From NCBI RefSeq assembly GCF_000003605.2, contig NW_003141321.1, positions 83,878 through 127,231 on the forward strand: a DNA stretch of 43,354 nt. The letters are read 5' to 3'. The DNA comes from Saccoglossus kowalevskii. Its lineage: Eukaryota > Hemichordata > Enteropneusta > Harrimaniidae. Positions 1 to 11,000 of the stretch are shown one piece after another. A program made the translations under genes and the position numbers. The notes beneath the pieces are model-generated. The model saw nothing but the letters and a program-made list of their open reading frames with translations, was not told where the DNA came from and did no database searches. Positions within the stretch are counted from its first letter, which is position 1. Each line of letters opens with the position of its first letter.

Positions 1-224
1 GCATTGAATGGTAATGTGCCTCTGAGATGTGTATATTTATGTACATTTATGTTGTGCACATTTATGAATATTTATGTATTTATGTTGTGTATACTGATTT
101 GTATTATTTATTTATTATACAGGTTTTTGTTTTTTGCTTTTGTTTACACTGGTCCAGAAATAAAAAGAACAGGACATTGCATTAAACTCTACCATCTTGT
201 TTGTGTAATATTCTTGGCGTTACA
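1..224. other. Intron start-of-window sequence, nothing recognised
   Basis: AT-rich sequence. It has repeated short words such as TTTATGTTGTG and TTTATG but no exon-like block on the minus strand. The plus-strand open frame here runs into the 49-bp array and shows no coding character. Confidence 0.5.
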
Positions 225-1318
225 CTTAGAAACCCAATGTATATTAAATACTAGTATTACCTACCTGTGGATACTTAGAAACCCAATGTATATTAAATAC
301 TAGTATTACCTACCTGTGGATACTTAGAAACCCAATGTATATTAAATACTAGTGTTATCTACCTGTGGATACTAAGAAACCCAATGTATATTACGTACTA
401 GTATTACACACCTGTGGATACTTAGAAACTCAATGTATATTAAATATTAGTATTACCCACCTGTGGATACTTAGAAACCCAATGTATTTTAAATACTAGT
501 ATTACCTACCTGTGGATACTTAGAAACCCAATGTATATTAAATACTAGTATTACCCACCTGTGGATACTTAGAAACCCAATGTATATTAAATACTAGTAT
601 TACCCACCTGTGGATACTTAGAAACCCAATGTATATTAAATACTAGTGTTACCTACCTGTGGATACTAAGAAACCCAATGTATATTACGTACTAGTATTA
701 CCCACCTGTGGATACTTAGAAACTCAATGTATATTAAATATTAGTATTACCCACCTGTGGATACTAAGAAACCCAATGTATATTACGTACTAGTATTACC
801 CACCTGTGGATACTTAGAAACTCAATGTATATTACATACTAGTATTACCCACCTGTGGATACTTAGAAACTCAATGTATATTAAATATTAGTATTACCTA
901 CCTGTGATACTTAGAAACCCAATGTATTTTAAATACTAGTATTACCTACCTGTGGATACTTAGAAACCCAATGTATATTAAATACTAGTATTACCCACCT
1001 GTGGATACTTAGAAACCCAATGTATATTAAATACTAGTATTACCTACCTGTGGATACTAAGAAACCCAATGTATATTACACATTAATATTACCTACCTGT
1101 GGATACTTAGAAACCCAATGTATATTACACACTAGTATTACCTACCTGTGGATACTTAGAAACCCAATGTATATTACGTACTAGTATTACCCACCTGTGG
1201 ATACTTAGAAACCCAATGTATATTAAATACTAGTATTACCCACCTGTGGATACTTAGAAACCCAATGTATATTACACACTAGTATTACCCACCTGTGGAT
1301 ACTTAGAAACCCAATGCC
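225..1318. repeat. 49-bp minisatellite, about 22 copies
   Basis: Head-to-tail units containing CTTAGAAACCCAATGTATAT and ACTAGTATTACC and ACCTGTGGATA, with spacing of 49 bases (for example 225 and 274). Variants differ at a few positions (TTAAATA, TTACGTA or TTACACA; CCCAATG or CTCAATG) and some neighbouring copies share variants, which suggests block duplication. It lies in the intron after exon 1781-2014. Confidence 0.97.
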
Positions 1319-1423
1319 TCATAACATTAATAACTCTCATGGTCGCTGCTGTACTGATAACAGATTCTTTGCGTCTCAATATGATATCTGCTGGACCTGC
1401 ATTGTTATAAAGTAATTGTTATA

Positions 1424-1830
1424 GTGTCATACCAGTAGTGGAATATCTTGAAGTCTTTCTATAGTTAATATCTCTAGGTGTATACACATACACAAACAAG
1501 CATACCACACAGACAGACAGTGTAATGACACAAGTTTCCATTGTGTCATACCTGTAGTGGAATTTCTTTGAAGTCGTTCTATAGTTAATATATCTAGGAT
1601 TATACACACACGCATCACACAGATGAACAGACAGTGTAATGACATAAGCTTCCATTGTGTCAAACTAAAAGTGGTATGTTTTGCAGTCTTTCTAAGAGTT
1701 AATATCTTTAGGTATATACACAGACACAAACACACAGACAGACAGACAGTGTAATGACATAAGCTTCCATTGTGTCATACCTGTAGTGGAATGTCTCGAA
1801 GTCTTTCTATAGTTAATATCTCTAGGATTG
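1424..1830. repeat. Tandem repeat of about 116 bp carrying copies of a RasGRF exon end and splice donor
   Basis: Units start with GTGTCATACC (plus strand) at 1424, 1543, 1657 and 1772, spaced 119, 114 and 115 bases. The unit nearest the exon (1772-1830) contains the real exon end. On the minus strand the copies read CCACTACTG|GTATGAC at 1424, CCACTACAG|GTATGAC at 1543 and a decayed CCACTTTTAGTTTGAC at 1657. A (CAGA)n stretch is part of each unit. Confidence 0.93.
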
Positions 1831-2014
1831 CAGGATCCAGCTGTAGCTACTGCAAAAGCAGTGGCTGCTGCTGAAGTACTAGAGCGTCGCTTTGATTGAC
1901 GAGATGATGTCACTACAACACCAGCACTAACTGTTGATGTTGGAGGTGGAGTTTCACTCATAGCAATGCTGTTCCTTGGTGACATAGTGCTATCAGAGTT
2001 GCCACCAGTGCTAC
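1781..2014 (-). CDS. RASGRF: RasGRF exon: linker with the conserved AFAVATAG motif
   Basis: 234 bases, acceptor CTGTATTGGTAG, donor ACTACAG|GTATGA. It reads GSTGGNSDSTMSPRNSIAMS, later GVVVTSSRQSKRRSST and AAATAFAVATAG, then NYRKTSRHSTT. Human RASGRF1 has GVVMTSCRELDNNRSALSAA with SAFAIATAG and YRRMSLASAG in the same order just before the CDC25 domain, so the identity is firm. The exon leaves with one base (G). The last 50 or so bases and the donor lie in the first unit of a tandem repeat of about 116 bp (1424-1830), so copies of this exon end and donor occur three more times downstream. Confidence 0.92.
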
Positions 2015-2429
2015 CTACCAATACAGTTAAAAAAAACAGTTCATGAGATAGTATACCAAGTGCAGTGTATGATGCTGGAATGCTGAATTCAAATCCATCT
2101 TTTCCAAGCTGTTATTTGGATGTTCATTTGTGTGACTTTCGTATATCATAATATTAGCAGCCAAGTACAACTACGAAACAGTAATCAACACAAATTGTGG
2201 TACTTCTTTCTACCACGGAATGATTCAATACTGTGGTTTGCATGGTGCGTTGCATAATGTACCAAGGATGGTTAGAGATATGAATGATACACACAGAAGA
2301 ACTTCAACTATTTATTCAGTGGGCAGCCATTACTGGGTTGCTAACTCTAAAGATACAATGCATCATGGGTAGAGAGGGCAAAGGTCATCAAAGGTCACAA
2401 CCTCTACAATATAAATCAATTGGAAAAAA
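2015..2429. other. Intron sequence, nothing recognised
   Basis: Unique-looking intron sequence between the exon at 1781-2014 and the LINE remnant. The 5' border of the LINE remnant is not sharp, so part of 2280-2429 may belong to it. Confidence 0.4.
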
Positions 2430-3140
2430 TCACCTACTGCACTGTGCATTCACTGCAATATGAATGGTAATACATGGTCGTCATTTATTACCAAATTATT
2501 AAATATAACTAAAATTAGTGATGATTCAAATGACTCAAAGGAATTCAAAACTATTATAAAACAGATTTACCAAAACAAAGTCTGGTTGCCAACTATTAAT
2601 AAACCTAAAAATAATAAATTACGAACGTATAATAAATTTAAACATACATATGAATTTGAACCATTCTTGGAGCAGGTAAAAAATTTAAAACACAGTCAGC
2701 TTTACTAAGTTTAGAATCTCTTGCCCATTCATTACCAATTGAAAGGCTGTGTTATAAAGGAATACCTCCTGGTAAAAGACTTTGTACACTTTGTGACAAG
2801 CAGGCTATTGGTGATGAAGTTTATGTTATGTTCACTTGTAACAACAGTGAAATTTCAAAAGCTCGCGCTGTTTTTAATAAAGAAATTCTCTGTTATGACT
2901 CCTCTAATAGCGAGCACTCAAACCAAGGTATTGAGCAATTGCTTGGAACAAAAGATAGCTTCATTGCCAATAGCCTTGCCGAAATTCATCCATTCCATTT
3001 TAAATTATTTCTAAAACTTGTTTTCTTGTTGTGTTTTTATTGTGTTGATTTTATACAGTAATAGATTAGTTTCTTGACCATGGACAATGTATTGTAGATA
3101 CAAAGTTTTGTGTCAAATAAATTATCTATCTGTTTATCTT
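2430..3140 (+). mobile_element. 3' end of a 5'-truncated LINE (non-LTR retrotransposon)
   Basis: Plus-strand remnant of the C-terminal part of a LINE reverse transcriptase polyprotein. The first open part (2460-2708) ends with KNNKLRTYNKFKHTYEFEPF, followed in another frame by LLSLESLAHSLPIERLCYKG and RLCTLCDKQAIGDEVYVMFT. The LRTY-FK motif, the L-LSSHSL-IE-GR-like stretch and a C-x2-C ... C zinc-knuckle-like end are typical of the tail region of CR1/L2/jockey-type elements in marine animals (family knowledge). The His usual before the last Cys is not evident. A frameshift near 2693-2700 breaks the frame. The copy ends near a short TATC-rich tail (ATTATCTATCTGTTTATC). It is opposite in strand to the host gene. 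Confidence 0.7.
2460..3061 (+). pseudogene. Broken LINE reverse transcriptase C-terminus
   Basis: Coding remnant inside the LINE copy. It starts in one frame (2460-2708) and continues in another from about 2695 to 3061. The join needs one frameshift. The RT catalytic part is absent because the copy is 5'-truncated. The hydrophobic end (KLFLKLVFLLCFYC) suggests that the original stop is lost or the frame drifts. Confidence 0.65.
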
Positions 3141-3226
3141 GAATGTGCATGCAACCATACATTATTTGGGTGTGCTGTAAACAGGCAGACCCATTAGATA
3201 TGTTATATTACTGACTTATTGCTCAC

Positions 3227-3457
3227 CTCTACTTTTGACTAAAACTGCAATATTAGGAGCTGAACGGCTGATTGGTAAGGATCTTTTAGGTGATAACATA
3301 GACACACTATTATGAGGGGCAAGACGTGTTGGTGTGGATGGTGGCGTATGAGTAGGTGTGGAACCCTGTGACTTTGGTGGCTGTTTAAAAGATGACTTCG
3401 CTGCTTGCAACATTTCCTCATATGGTTCCTCCTCTAATTTGTCTTTCTTCTTCTCAG
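3227..3457 (-). CDS. RASGRF: RasGRF exon: basic Ser/Thr/Pro linker
   Basis: 231 bases, acceptor GTATTGTTGTAG, donor AGTAGAG|GTGAGC. It reads EKKKDKLEEEPYEEMLQAAK, then STPTHTPPSTPTRLAPHN and SVSMLSPKRSLPISRSAPN. It is an acidic/basic stretch followed by several S/T-P sites, typical of the regulated linker between REM and CDC25. It enters in phase 1 (T|CT) and leaves with one base (G). I see no specific match to a vertebrate segment, but the phases connect both neighbours. Confidence 0.85.
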
Positions 3458-3568
3458 CTACAACAATACAATGCAACAAAAGCATGAATTACAACTAAAT
3501 TATACAATAATAATAATAGGTTAAATTTTATATTTATATAATGACAAATCCAGTCAATATTTATATAG

Positions 3569-5925
3569 GGATGAACCTGAGTAGTCTTATCAACATAGGT
3601 CTGGACCAGAGCAGTCTTATCAACATAGGTCTGGACCAGAGTAATCTTATTAACATTGTCCCAGACCAGAGTAGTCTTATCAACATTGTCCCAGACCAGA
3701 GTAGTCTTGTCAACATTGGTCTGGACCAGATTAGTCTCATCAACATTGGTCTGGACCAGAGTAGTCTTATCAACATTAGTCTGGACCAGAGTAATCTTAT
3801 TAACATTGTCCCAGACCAGAGCAGTCTTATCAACATTGGTCTAGACCAGAGTAGTCTTATCAACATTGGTCTGGACCAGAGTAATCTCATCAAAATTGGC
3901 CCAGACCAGAGTAGTCTTGTCAACATTGGTCTGGACCAGATTAGTCTCATCAACATTGGTCTGGACCAGAGTAGTCTTATCAACATTAGTCTGGACCAGA
4001 GTAATCTTATTAACATTGTCCCAGACCAGAGCAGTCTTATCAACATTGGTCTAGACCAGAGTAGTCTTATCAACATTGGTCTGGACCAGAGTAATCTCAT
4101 CAAAATTGGCCCAGACCAGAGTAACCTTATCAACATTGGTCTGGACCAGATTAGTCTCATCAACATTGGTCTGGACCAGAGTAGTCTTATCAACATTAGT
4201 CTGGACCAGAGTAATCTTATTAACATTGGTCTAGACCAAAGTAATCTCCTCAACATTGGTCCAGACCAGAGTAATCTTATCAACATAGGTCTGGACCAGA
4301 GTAGTCTCATCAACATTGGTCTGGACCAGAGTAGTCTCATCAACATTGGCCCAGACCAGAGTAGTCTTATTAACATAGGTCTAAACCAGAGTAATATTAT
4401 CAACATGGGTCCACCCAGAATAATCTTATCAACACTGGTCTAGACCAAAGTAGTCTCATCAACATTGGTCTGGACCAGAGTAATCTCATCAACATTGGCG
4501 CAGACCAGAGTAGTCTCATCAACATTGGTGCAGACCAGAGTAGTCTTATTAACATAGGTCTAGACCAGAGTAGGCTTATCAACATTGGTCCAGACCAGAG
4601 TAATCTTATCAACATTGGTCTGGACCAGAGTAGTCTCTTCAACATTGGTCTGGACCAGAGTAGTCTTATCAACATTGGTCTGGACCAGAGTAGTCTTATC
4701 AACATTGTCCCAGACCAGAGTAGTCTTGTCAACATTGGTCTGGACCAGATTAGTCTCATCAACATTGGTCTGGACCAGAGTAGTCTTATCAACATTAGTC
4801 TGGACCAGAGTAATCTTATTAACATTGTCCCAGACCAGAGCAGTCTTATCAACATTGGTCTAGACCAGAGTAGTCTTATCAACATTGGTCTGGACCAGAG
4901 TAATCTCATCAAAATTGGCCCAGACCAGAGTAACCTTATCAACATTGGTCTGGACCAGATTAGTCTCATCAACATTGGTCTGGACCAGAGTAGTCTTATC
5001 AACATTAGTCTGGACCAGAGTAATCTTATTAACATTGGTCTGGACCAAAGTAATTTCCTCAACATTGGTCCAGACCAGAGTAATCTTATCAACATTGGTC
5101 TGGATCAGAGTAATCTCATCAACATTGTCCCAGACCAGAGTAGTCTTATCAACATTGGTCTAGACCAAAGTAATCTCCTCAACATTGGTCCAGACCAGAG
5201 TAATCTTATCAACATAGGTCTGGACCAGAGTAGTCTCATCAACATTGGTCTGGACCAGAGTAGTCTCATCAACATTGGCCCAGACCAGAGTAGTCTTATT
5301 AACATAGGTCTAAACCAGAGTAATATTATCAACATGGGTCCACCCAGAATAATCTTATCAACACTGGTCTAGACCAAAGTAGTCTCATCAACATTGGTCT
5401 GGACCAGAGTAATCTCATCAACATTGGCGCAGACCAGAGTAGTCTCATCAACATTGGTCTAGACCAGAGTAGTCTTATCAACATTGGTCCAGACCAGAGT
5501 AATTTTATCAACATTGGTCTGGACCAGAGTAGTCTCTTCAACATTGGTCTGGACCAGAGTAGTCTTATCAACATTGGTCTGGACCAGAGTAGTCTTATCA
5601 ACATTGGCGCAGACCAGAGTAGTCTCATCAACATTGGTCTGGACCAGAGTAGTCTTATTAACATTGGTCTGGACCAGAGTAGTTATATCAACATTGGTGC
5701 AGACCAGAGTAGTCTCATCAACATTGGTCTAGACCAGAGTAGTCTTATCAACATTGGTCCAGACCAGATTAATCTTATCTACATTGATCTGGACCAGAGT
5801 AGTCTCATCAACATTGGTCTGGACCAGAGTAGTCTTATCAACATTGGTCTGGACCAGAGTAATCTTATCAACATTGGTCTGGACCAGAGTAATCTTATCA
5901 ACACTAGTCTGGACCATAGTAGACC
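3569..5925. repeat. 30-bp minisatellite, about 78 copies, with higher-order structure
   Basis: Units such as GTCTGGACCAGAGTAGTCTT plus ATCAACATTG, 30 bases each. Blocks of seven units (210 bp) recur (for example 3688 and 3898), and a segment marked by CAACATGGGTCCACCCAG recurs at 4401 and 5330 (929 bases apart, one less than 31 units). Each unit holds a near-palindrome GGTCTRGACC, perfect where it reads GGTCTAGACC. Because 30 is a multiple of three and some frames lack stops, long open frames exist on both strands, but they are a by-product of the repeat. It fills most of the intron between exons 3227-3457 and 6816-7066. Confidence 0.97.
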
Positions 5926-6815
5926 CATCAAAAGAGTCACATGACATTTTTTTACGAAGTTCACTATTTTGTTATACGTTGCTCTGACAGAATTTTCTGA
6001 GTTAAAATGGCATGCAAATGAAATGCAAATTTATTCCATGCATATCTAATAATATATCATGCGATAAGGAGAGTGCAATCTGGATATTCAACTAAACAGG
6101 GTATTACATTATACCAGTAGTTTTTGGAATGTAATTCTCATATTCTCACTGCCTCCACTGTGCTAAAATAGCCATACAATGGCTGTTCATAGTCTCAGGC
6201 TCAGTAATGATTATAAACCAGTATCTTTCTTTGTTTTAATATAAGAAAAATAAAATAACATGTTCTGGTTAAATAGGGAACTTATCAGAAAAACGGCCTA
6301 GTAATTTCATGTCAAAGCATGTACATGTTCTGGTGTGTACAACTTTATAAAGCTGATATTTTTTTTAATACTATATCCAATCCGTTGCTATCAATGTATT
6401 TCAAATTGTACAAGTGACAGTTCCAAGCACATTTCATTTTCTGACAAACCAAGGGATCTTAATTTTGTTAGTTTGTTTCTCAGTTTTTTTGTGTTTTTGT
6501 CACCCTGAAAATAATACTGGTATAATATAATAGCAATAAGCCAACACTCAGTAAGGGACATCACAAACATTTGCATAGAAACACAAACTCTATAATTCTC
6601 AATTGTTTATAGTGTTTCTGTGAAAATCTGTGTTAATTATCATATGCCAGCTGATGGTTGTGCTTGAATAACTAATTTGTAAGGTAGAAGTGTAGCAACT
6701 ACTGGTATTATTATTATTATTTTACAATGGTGTATACATCGGGATATATAGAGAGTAGTATATTGACAGTGATATATATATTCAGGTGATATACACCATC
6801 TGCAGTAGCACTTAC
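5926..6815. other. Intron sequence, nothing recognised
   Basis: AT-rich intron. The long minus-strand open frame over 6717-7058 is partly the exon 6816-7066 in a different frame and is not used. No other exon-like block with splice signals was seen. Confidence 0.5.
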
Positions 6816-7066
6816 ACCTCTTGAAACTTCTTCTAAATGGATGGCTCCTAGGGTGAGTTCCTGAATCAAACGTTCTAATCTGTGATGTATGTGCAAGTGG
6901 TGTATCAAGTTGTGGTGTATGTAATGGTGGTGTATCAAGTTGTGGTGTATGTAATGGTGGTGTATTTTGTGGTGAAGAAGAAGAAGAAGATGAAGATGAT
7001 ACGGTAGGTGATTTAGGACTACCTTCGCCACCACTTGCACTGCCTGTTGTATTATCATCTCTTAAA
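6816..7066 (-). CDS. RASGRF: RasGRF exon: Ser/Pro/Thr-rich linker with an in-frame 10-residue repeat
   Basis: 251 bases, acceptor CTATTTTCCAG, donor AGAGGT|GTAAGT. The first T completes an Asn codon. It reads NLRDDNTTGSASGGEGSPKS, a run of nine Ser, then two copies of the ten-residue unit PPLHTPQLDT, coded by two identical 30-base DNA copies (about 6903-6962). It ends SHPFRRSFKR plus one base. It lies in the region between REM and CDC25, which in vertebrates is variable, phosphorylated and carries degradation signals. The content of this exon is not conserved with vertebrates. The frame is supported by phase agreement with the exons on both sides. A donor two bases earlier (GTGTAAG) is possible but breaks the phase. 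Confidence 0.85.
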
Positions 7067-7236
7067 CTGGAAAATAGAAAAAATAAAGAAAATATTTTAA
7101 AACTATATTGTCTAACGAAAAGTCAATCATTACTAATTGCTCGTAATTTATATGAAAGCATCTAATGCTGTCTATATCATATACATGAACTCTAATGAGC
7201 TTCCTCAATGGACACTGTTAAATACCGGTACTTTAT

Positions 7237-7305
7237 TTTCGCTTGGAAATATTTTTTGCTATTTTCACTGAAGGAGTGATTCAGTGAAAATAAAATCCAG
7301 CGAAT
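7237..7305. repeat. Small foldback (inverted repeat)
   Basis: Perfect 12-base arms ATTTTCACTGAA (7261-7272) and TTCAGTGAAAAT (7280-7291) with a 7-base loop, extended by an outer imperfect pair (TTCGCTTGGA... and AAAATCCAGCGAA). Probably a small non-autonomous element remnant. A similar TTCGCTGG word occurs in another inverted repeat at 38827-38891. Confidence 0.6.
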
Positions 7306-7771
7306 ATACTATTTTTCCTATATTTTACATTCAACTTGCCAAAAATTAGTGAAAATAAATTCCATACAAAACACCCAAAAAGTCTTTTCAGCGAAAATTA
7401 ATTGTAGCTATCTGTTTTAACACTTCCTTGGCAAACTGGGTAACGATTCAATTATGGAAAATTGAATATGTTTTAGATTGTGTAGCAAAGTGAAATGTGC
7501 TACTGTATATATATAATGGACTATATGTTTTTCTGAAGTTTAGTTTATAATTGTTTTTATGGGTAAAATGATGAAAATAACACTAGATCACAATAATTGG
7601 TTCCCACTGTTGGCAAAATAGATATTATACATGGGCTGCTGTACCCAAGTATTTACTTTATTATTGACAACTAGCGAACGGTTAGATATAGCCCAGTTAT
7701 ATTTTGTATATTGCATTAATATTTATTGAGTCTGTAGATTATTAATATCAACCTCCATTGGCCAATCTTAC

Positions 7772-8023
7772 TTGTATAGGCTTTCCATGGCTTCTGGATT
7801 CTTGTAAACTTTCCTGAGTGTATCTATAACAACATTGCCCGTAGTGAAGATACGATAGGTCAGGAGGAATGTATTGAGAAAGTCAATACTAAGGAATCTT
7901 AAATCGGTCAGTCTCTCTAAAAGTCTCTCTACACTAGCATAGCGGATCTGTGGAACTTTACAGGAATTTAGGGCACGACTAAATCTAATATCGACATCAT
8001 CTTTGAATAGCCTTGGGTCAGAT
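7772..8023 (-). CDS. RASGRF: RasGRF exon: REM (RasGEF N-terminal) domain
   Basis: 252 bases, acceptor TTATTTTCAG, donor TACAA|GTAAGA. It reads [20 protein letters not shown], then [40 protein letters not shown] and [20 protein letters not shown]. This is the Ras exchanger motif, which holds the catalytic helical hairpin of the CDC25 domain in place in Ras exchange factors. It is nearly identical to vertebrate RasGRF in its first two thirds. It enters in phase 2 and leaves with two bases (AA). Confidence 0.98.
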
Positions 8024-11000
8024 CTGAAAATAACAATCATATACTATTTTTTACATTTTTGTTACGAGTTATACAATATGATATATTGGTAAAAATAAAT
8101 TTGAGTCCAAAAAAAAATTAAAAAAGTAAAAGTAAACCAAGTAAAAGTAACCAAGGAATAATAAAAGAAGTTGCTTGTAAAATAAACCTAATAATTCAGA
8201 ACTTTGTTGTTGATGGAGAAGAGGAGGGTGAGAGGAATGTGAAATTAAATTAAATTAATTTGATGTGGAATGTATCCATTGATGTTCTCTAACCCTGATG
8301 CCTTACAAGACTATTATGAGAGTTGTTGAAATGACAAGACAAAAAAAGCATAAATATTTCACTTTTTGAAAAAAAAACTTGTAAAATAAGATAGATTAGC
8401 ATACAAAATGCAACAGGCGAGACATGCAAAAATGATTACCACATTTTTTTTGTTTTAAATTCTTGCTACATACTGCAAATGAACCAGACATACGGTGATG
8501 AAATATTTGTAGAATGAAGTGAAAAGCTTTCTAGTCTGGTTACACTAGAAATCCACTCCATGCTGTAAGCAATGTATTCATGGTTGGTCCACAAACAAAT
8601 GATTATTTCTAGCATTGGTAGTTTTTATCAGAATCAATAATATGAACTAAACAGTATCCAACATTGATCAAGTCAATTAGTATGAAGGAAAATTATTTAT
8701 ATTTAATTTTTTTAATTATTCGTGCAATTATCTTAAATTTGCTTTCCCACTTGGCAAATATGTGAAGACTCACTTTTAGAATGAACTAAAAACAAAATAA
8801 TTCTGTTTTAGCTGAAAAATATGAAATATAGATAGATATTATACATAGGTAGATATTTTTCCCTCACGTTCCCGCTTATTTCATTTTGAGAGCACGATAG
8901 GGTCCTATTGCTTATTGAAACAATGTACCAACTGACTTTCAAAAACAAATTAGCCGCCCTAACTCAGTGAGTATTGATAATTGTTTACAAATTTAACTTA
9001 ATTTCATTTCTTAATTTTCATTGATCAGGGATTGGTTCTGATATGCAAAGTGGGAATGCAACTGTAACACCTATGCCGTAATAGTGTTTATTTTCTGTAC
9101 TCAGGAAATGGTGCATATAGCATGTAGGTTTTAGATAATTAAATAACTGATAATAATTGTCAAATAAAGTCAATAGTAAAGTAAGAGTATAGTAGAAAGT
9201 TGTTATATGGACCAACTATAAGCAACCAATCAGAGTTAGTATTACATCACCACAGAGTTTAATGTTAGTAGAGGAATGAAATGTTATATGTTTTTTTATT
9301 GGTACATTACTAATGAATATTCATGAGTATTGAGGATGATGATATAGGTTACCTAATAAACTGATAATGCATTCCAAGTACTTCTCGACAACGACGTCTA
9401 CATCCATTGCAAGGAATGGTTCACAACAAGTTCAGAGTACAGGGTTAAAAACAAAACAAATACACCACATATGATAATTGATAGTATAACATACAACTAC
9501 AGGGGAAAAAGTTTAAAATACAAAAAAAAAAAAAAAAAAAAAAAAATGGTTTATGAGGCAAATCTCATGCGTGAAAACTGCCGTTGTATAATTCCTGTTT
9601 GAAATGCATTCTGGGATTTAAAACTATCGCTTGCATCCATAAATAAGTGTATATTGTTTACCTTCTTAGGTGGTCTCGTATTACTTTACACACAAGCAAT
9701 TATAAATTAATGAATAAAATCAAAACAGATTTGGGATCAGTGCAAATTAGCTGGCTGCTTTTCACGCACAAGTGATTCACAGATTGTACGTCCAATATAT
9801 GTGTATAGATATGTGCAGCTAGGAAAATACATGTGTTCTGGGTGGTGGAAGTGTTAATTAACGCTTGACATGATGGAGTGCATGGTTTTTTTCTCAGTGT
9901 GATATAGGATTATAAAGTTGAAGGTACAGAAACATGTTAGAGAAATTACTAGGTGTAGATGTGACAATGTGTTTGTATTAATTCATACTATCATATATAG
10001 TGTGTGCAATGTACATGTATACGTTTTATAAAACCCTTAAAAGATAGTCTTAATATTCAGAGGCTATACTTGCATTCATGTCTATCAAGAAAATACATTT
10101 CCCAGAATGTCCAATCCTGAGAAAATTATTCATTTAATTAATTGCTATGTAGTCTTCTGATAGTCACGCCAGATAGGATACTGAGCAGTGTTGGAGAAGA
10201 TAGTACAACTGGAAGGGTGTAAGTATAATTACTTATTATTAAAACTATCTTTTAAGGTTCATAAGTTTAGCTCAAAGCACTTAACTACCATCTGTACTGG
10301 AGACATGTCACAGATTATTGGCAACGTGAGTTTTTTCGTGCCATATGTTAATAAGTGTTTTAAAAGTGATTTATTGAGTAGATTGTTATATTCAACAGAC
10401 ATACAAAAGTGCCTAGGGTGTAAAGAAGTGCTAAGACGATAATAAACATTGCATGTACGCCAATTACCTGATAGATAACGGCATATGTATTGACGAATGA
10501 CTGCCATGTAAACTACCATTCAGTAATCCATTGTAATGCAGATTGTCTATGCACTAAGGAATAATGAACAGTAAGTAGTGATTTCCAAGAAAAATCAACT
10601 ATAGATTCTATAGGCAGTGAATTTCATGTTCCATGATAGATACTGATCACTATAACAACCCATCATTTTCATCTTAGCAATGCTTATACTGCTGTATTCT
10701 CAGAGACGGAACTACGTCACAGAACGTTCTATGTTTCTTGAACGCACACCCCTGTACCATGTATTCATATGAGCTATGTTAAAGCTTCAATGCAGTTAAT
10801 TAGTATGCAAATTAATTAATTAATTAATAAGTTGGGTAGAAATCACAAAGTTCTGAGATTCCAAATTTGAAACATAATTATTATAAAATTTAAAAATTAA
10901 TAATCTATATCGATGTGAAGTAGATAAATTATGACAACAAATTCAGGAATAATTATGTCAAATACAATATTTTCATAATTAGTACTTATACATTTACATA

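Noticed and set aside
4-303. Plus-strand frame at the window start
   Set aside because: Low-complexity, runs into the 49-bp array, and has no coding character.
1419-1735. Minus-strand frames reading ITLSVHLCDAC and similar
   Set aside because: Translation of the 116-bp repeat downstream of the splice donor, in several frames, so not an extra exon as such.
3541-5964. Long open frames in the 30-bp array as repeat proteins
   Set aside because: They exist on both strands and in several frames only because the unit is a multiple of three. No start context, splice sites or non-repeat coding flank supports them.
6717-7058. His-rich minus-strand frame (HHHYIHHNLIHH)
   Set aside because: It is a shifted reading of the real exon 6816-7066, whose Ser/Pro/Thr frame agrees in phase with both neighbouring exons.
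9018-9215. Minus-strand frame ending VTVAFPLCISEPIPDQ as the missing PH-REM exon
   Set aside because: The VTV word recalls the human linker, but no donor in the required phase follows and the rest does not align.
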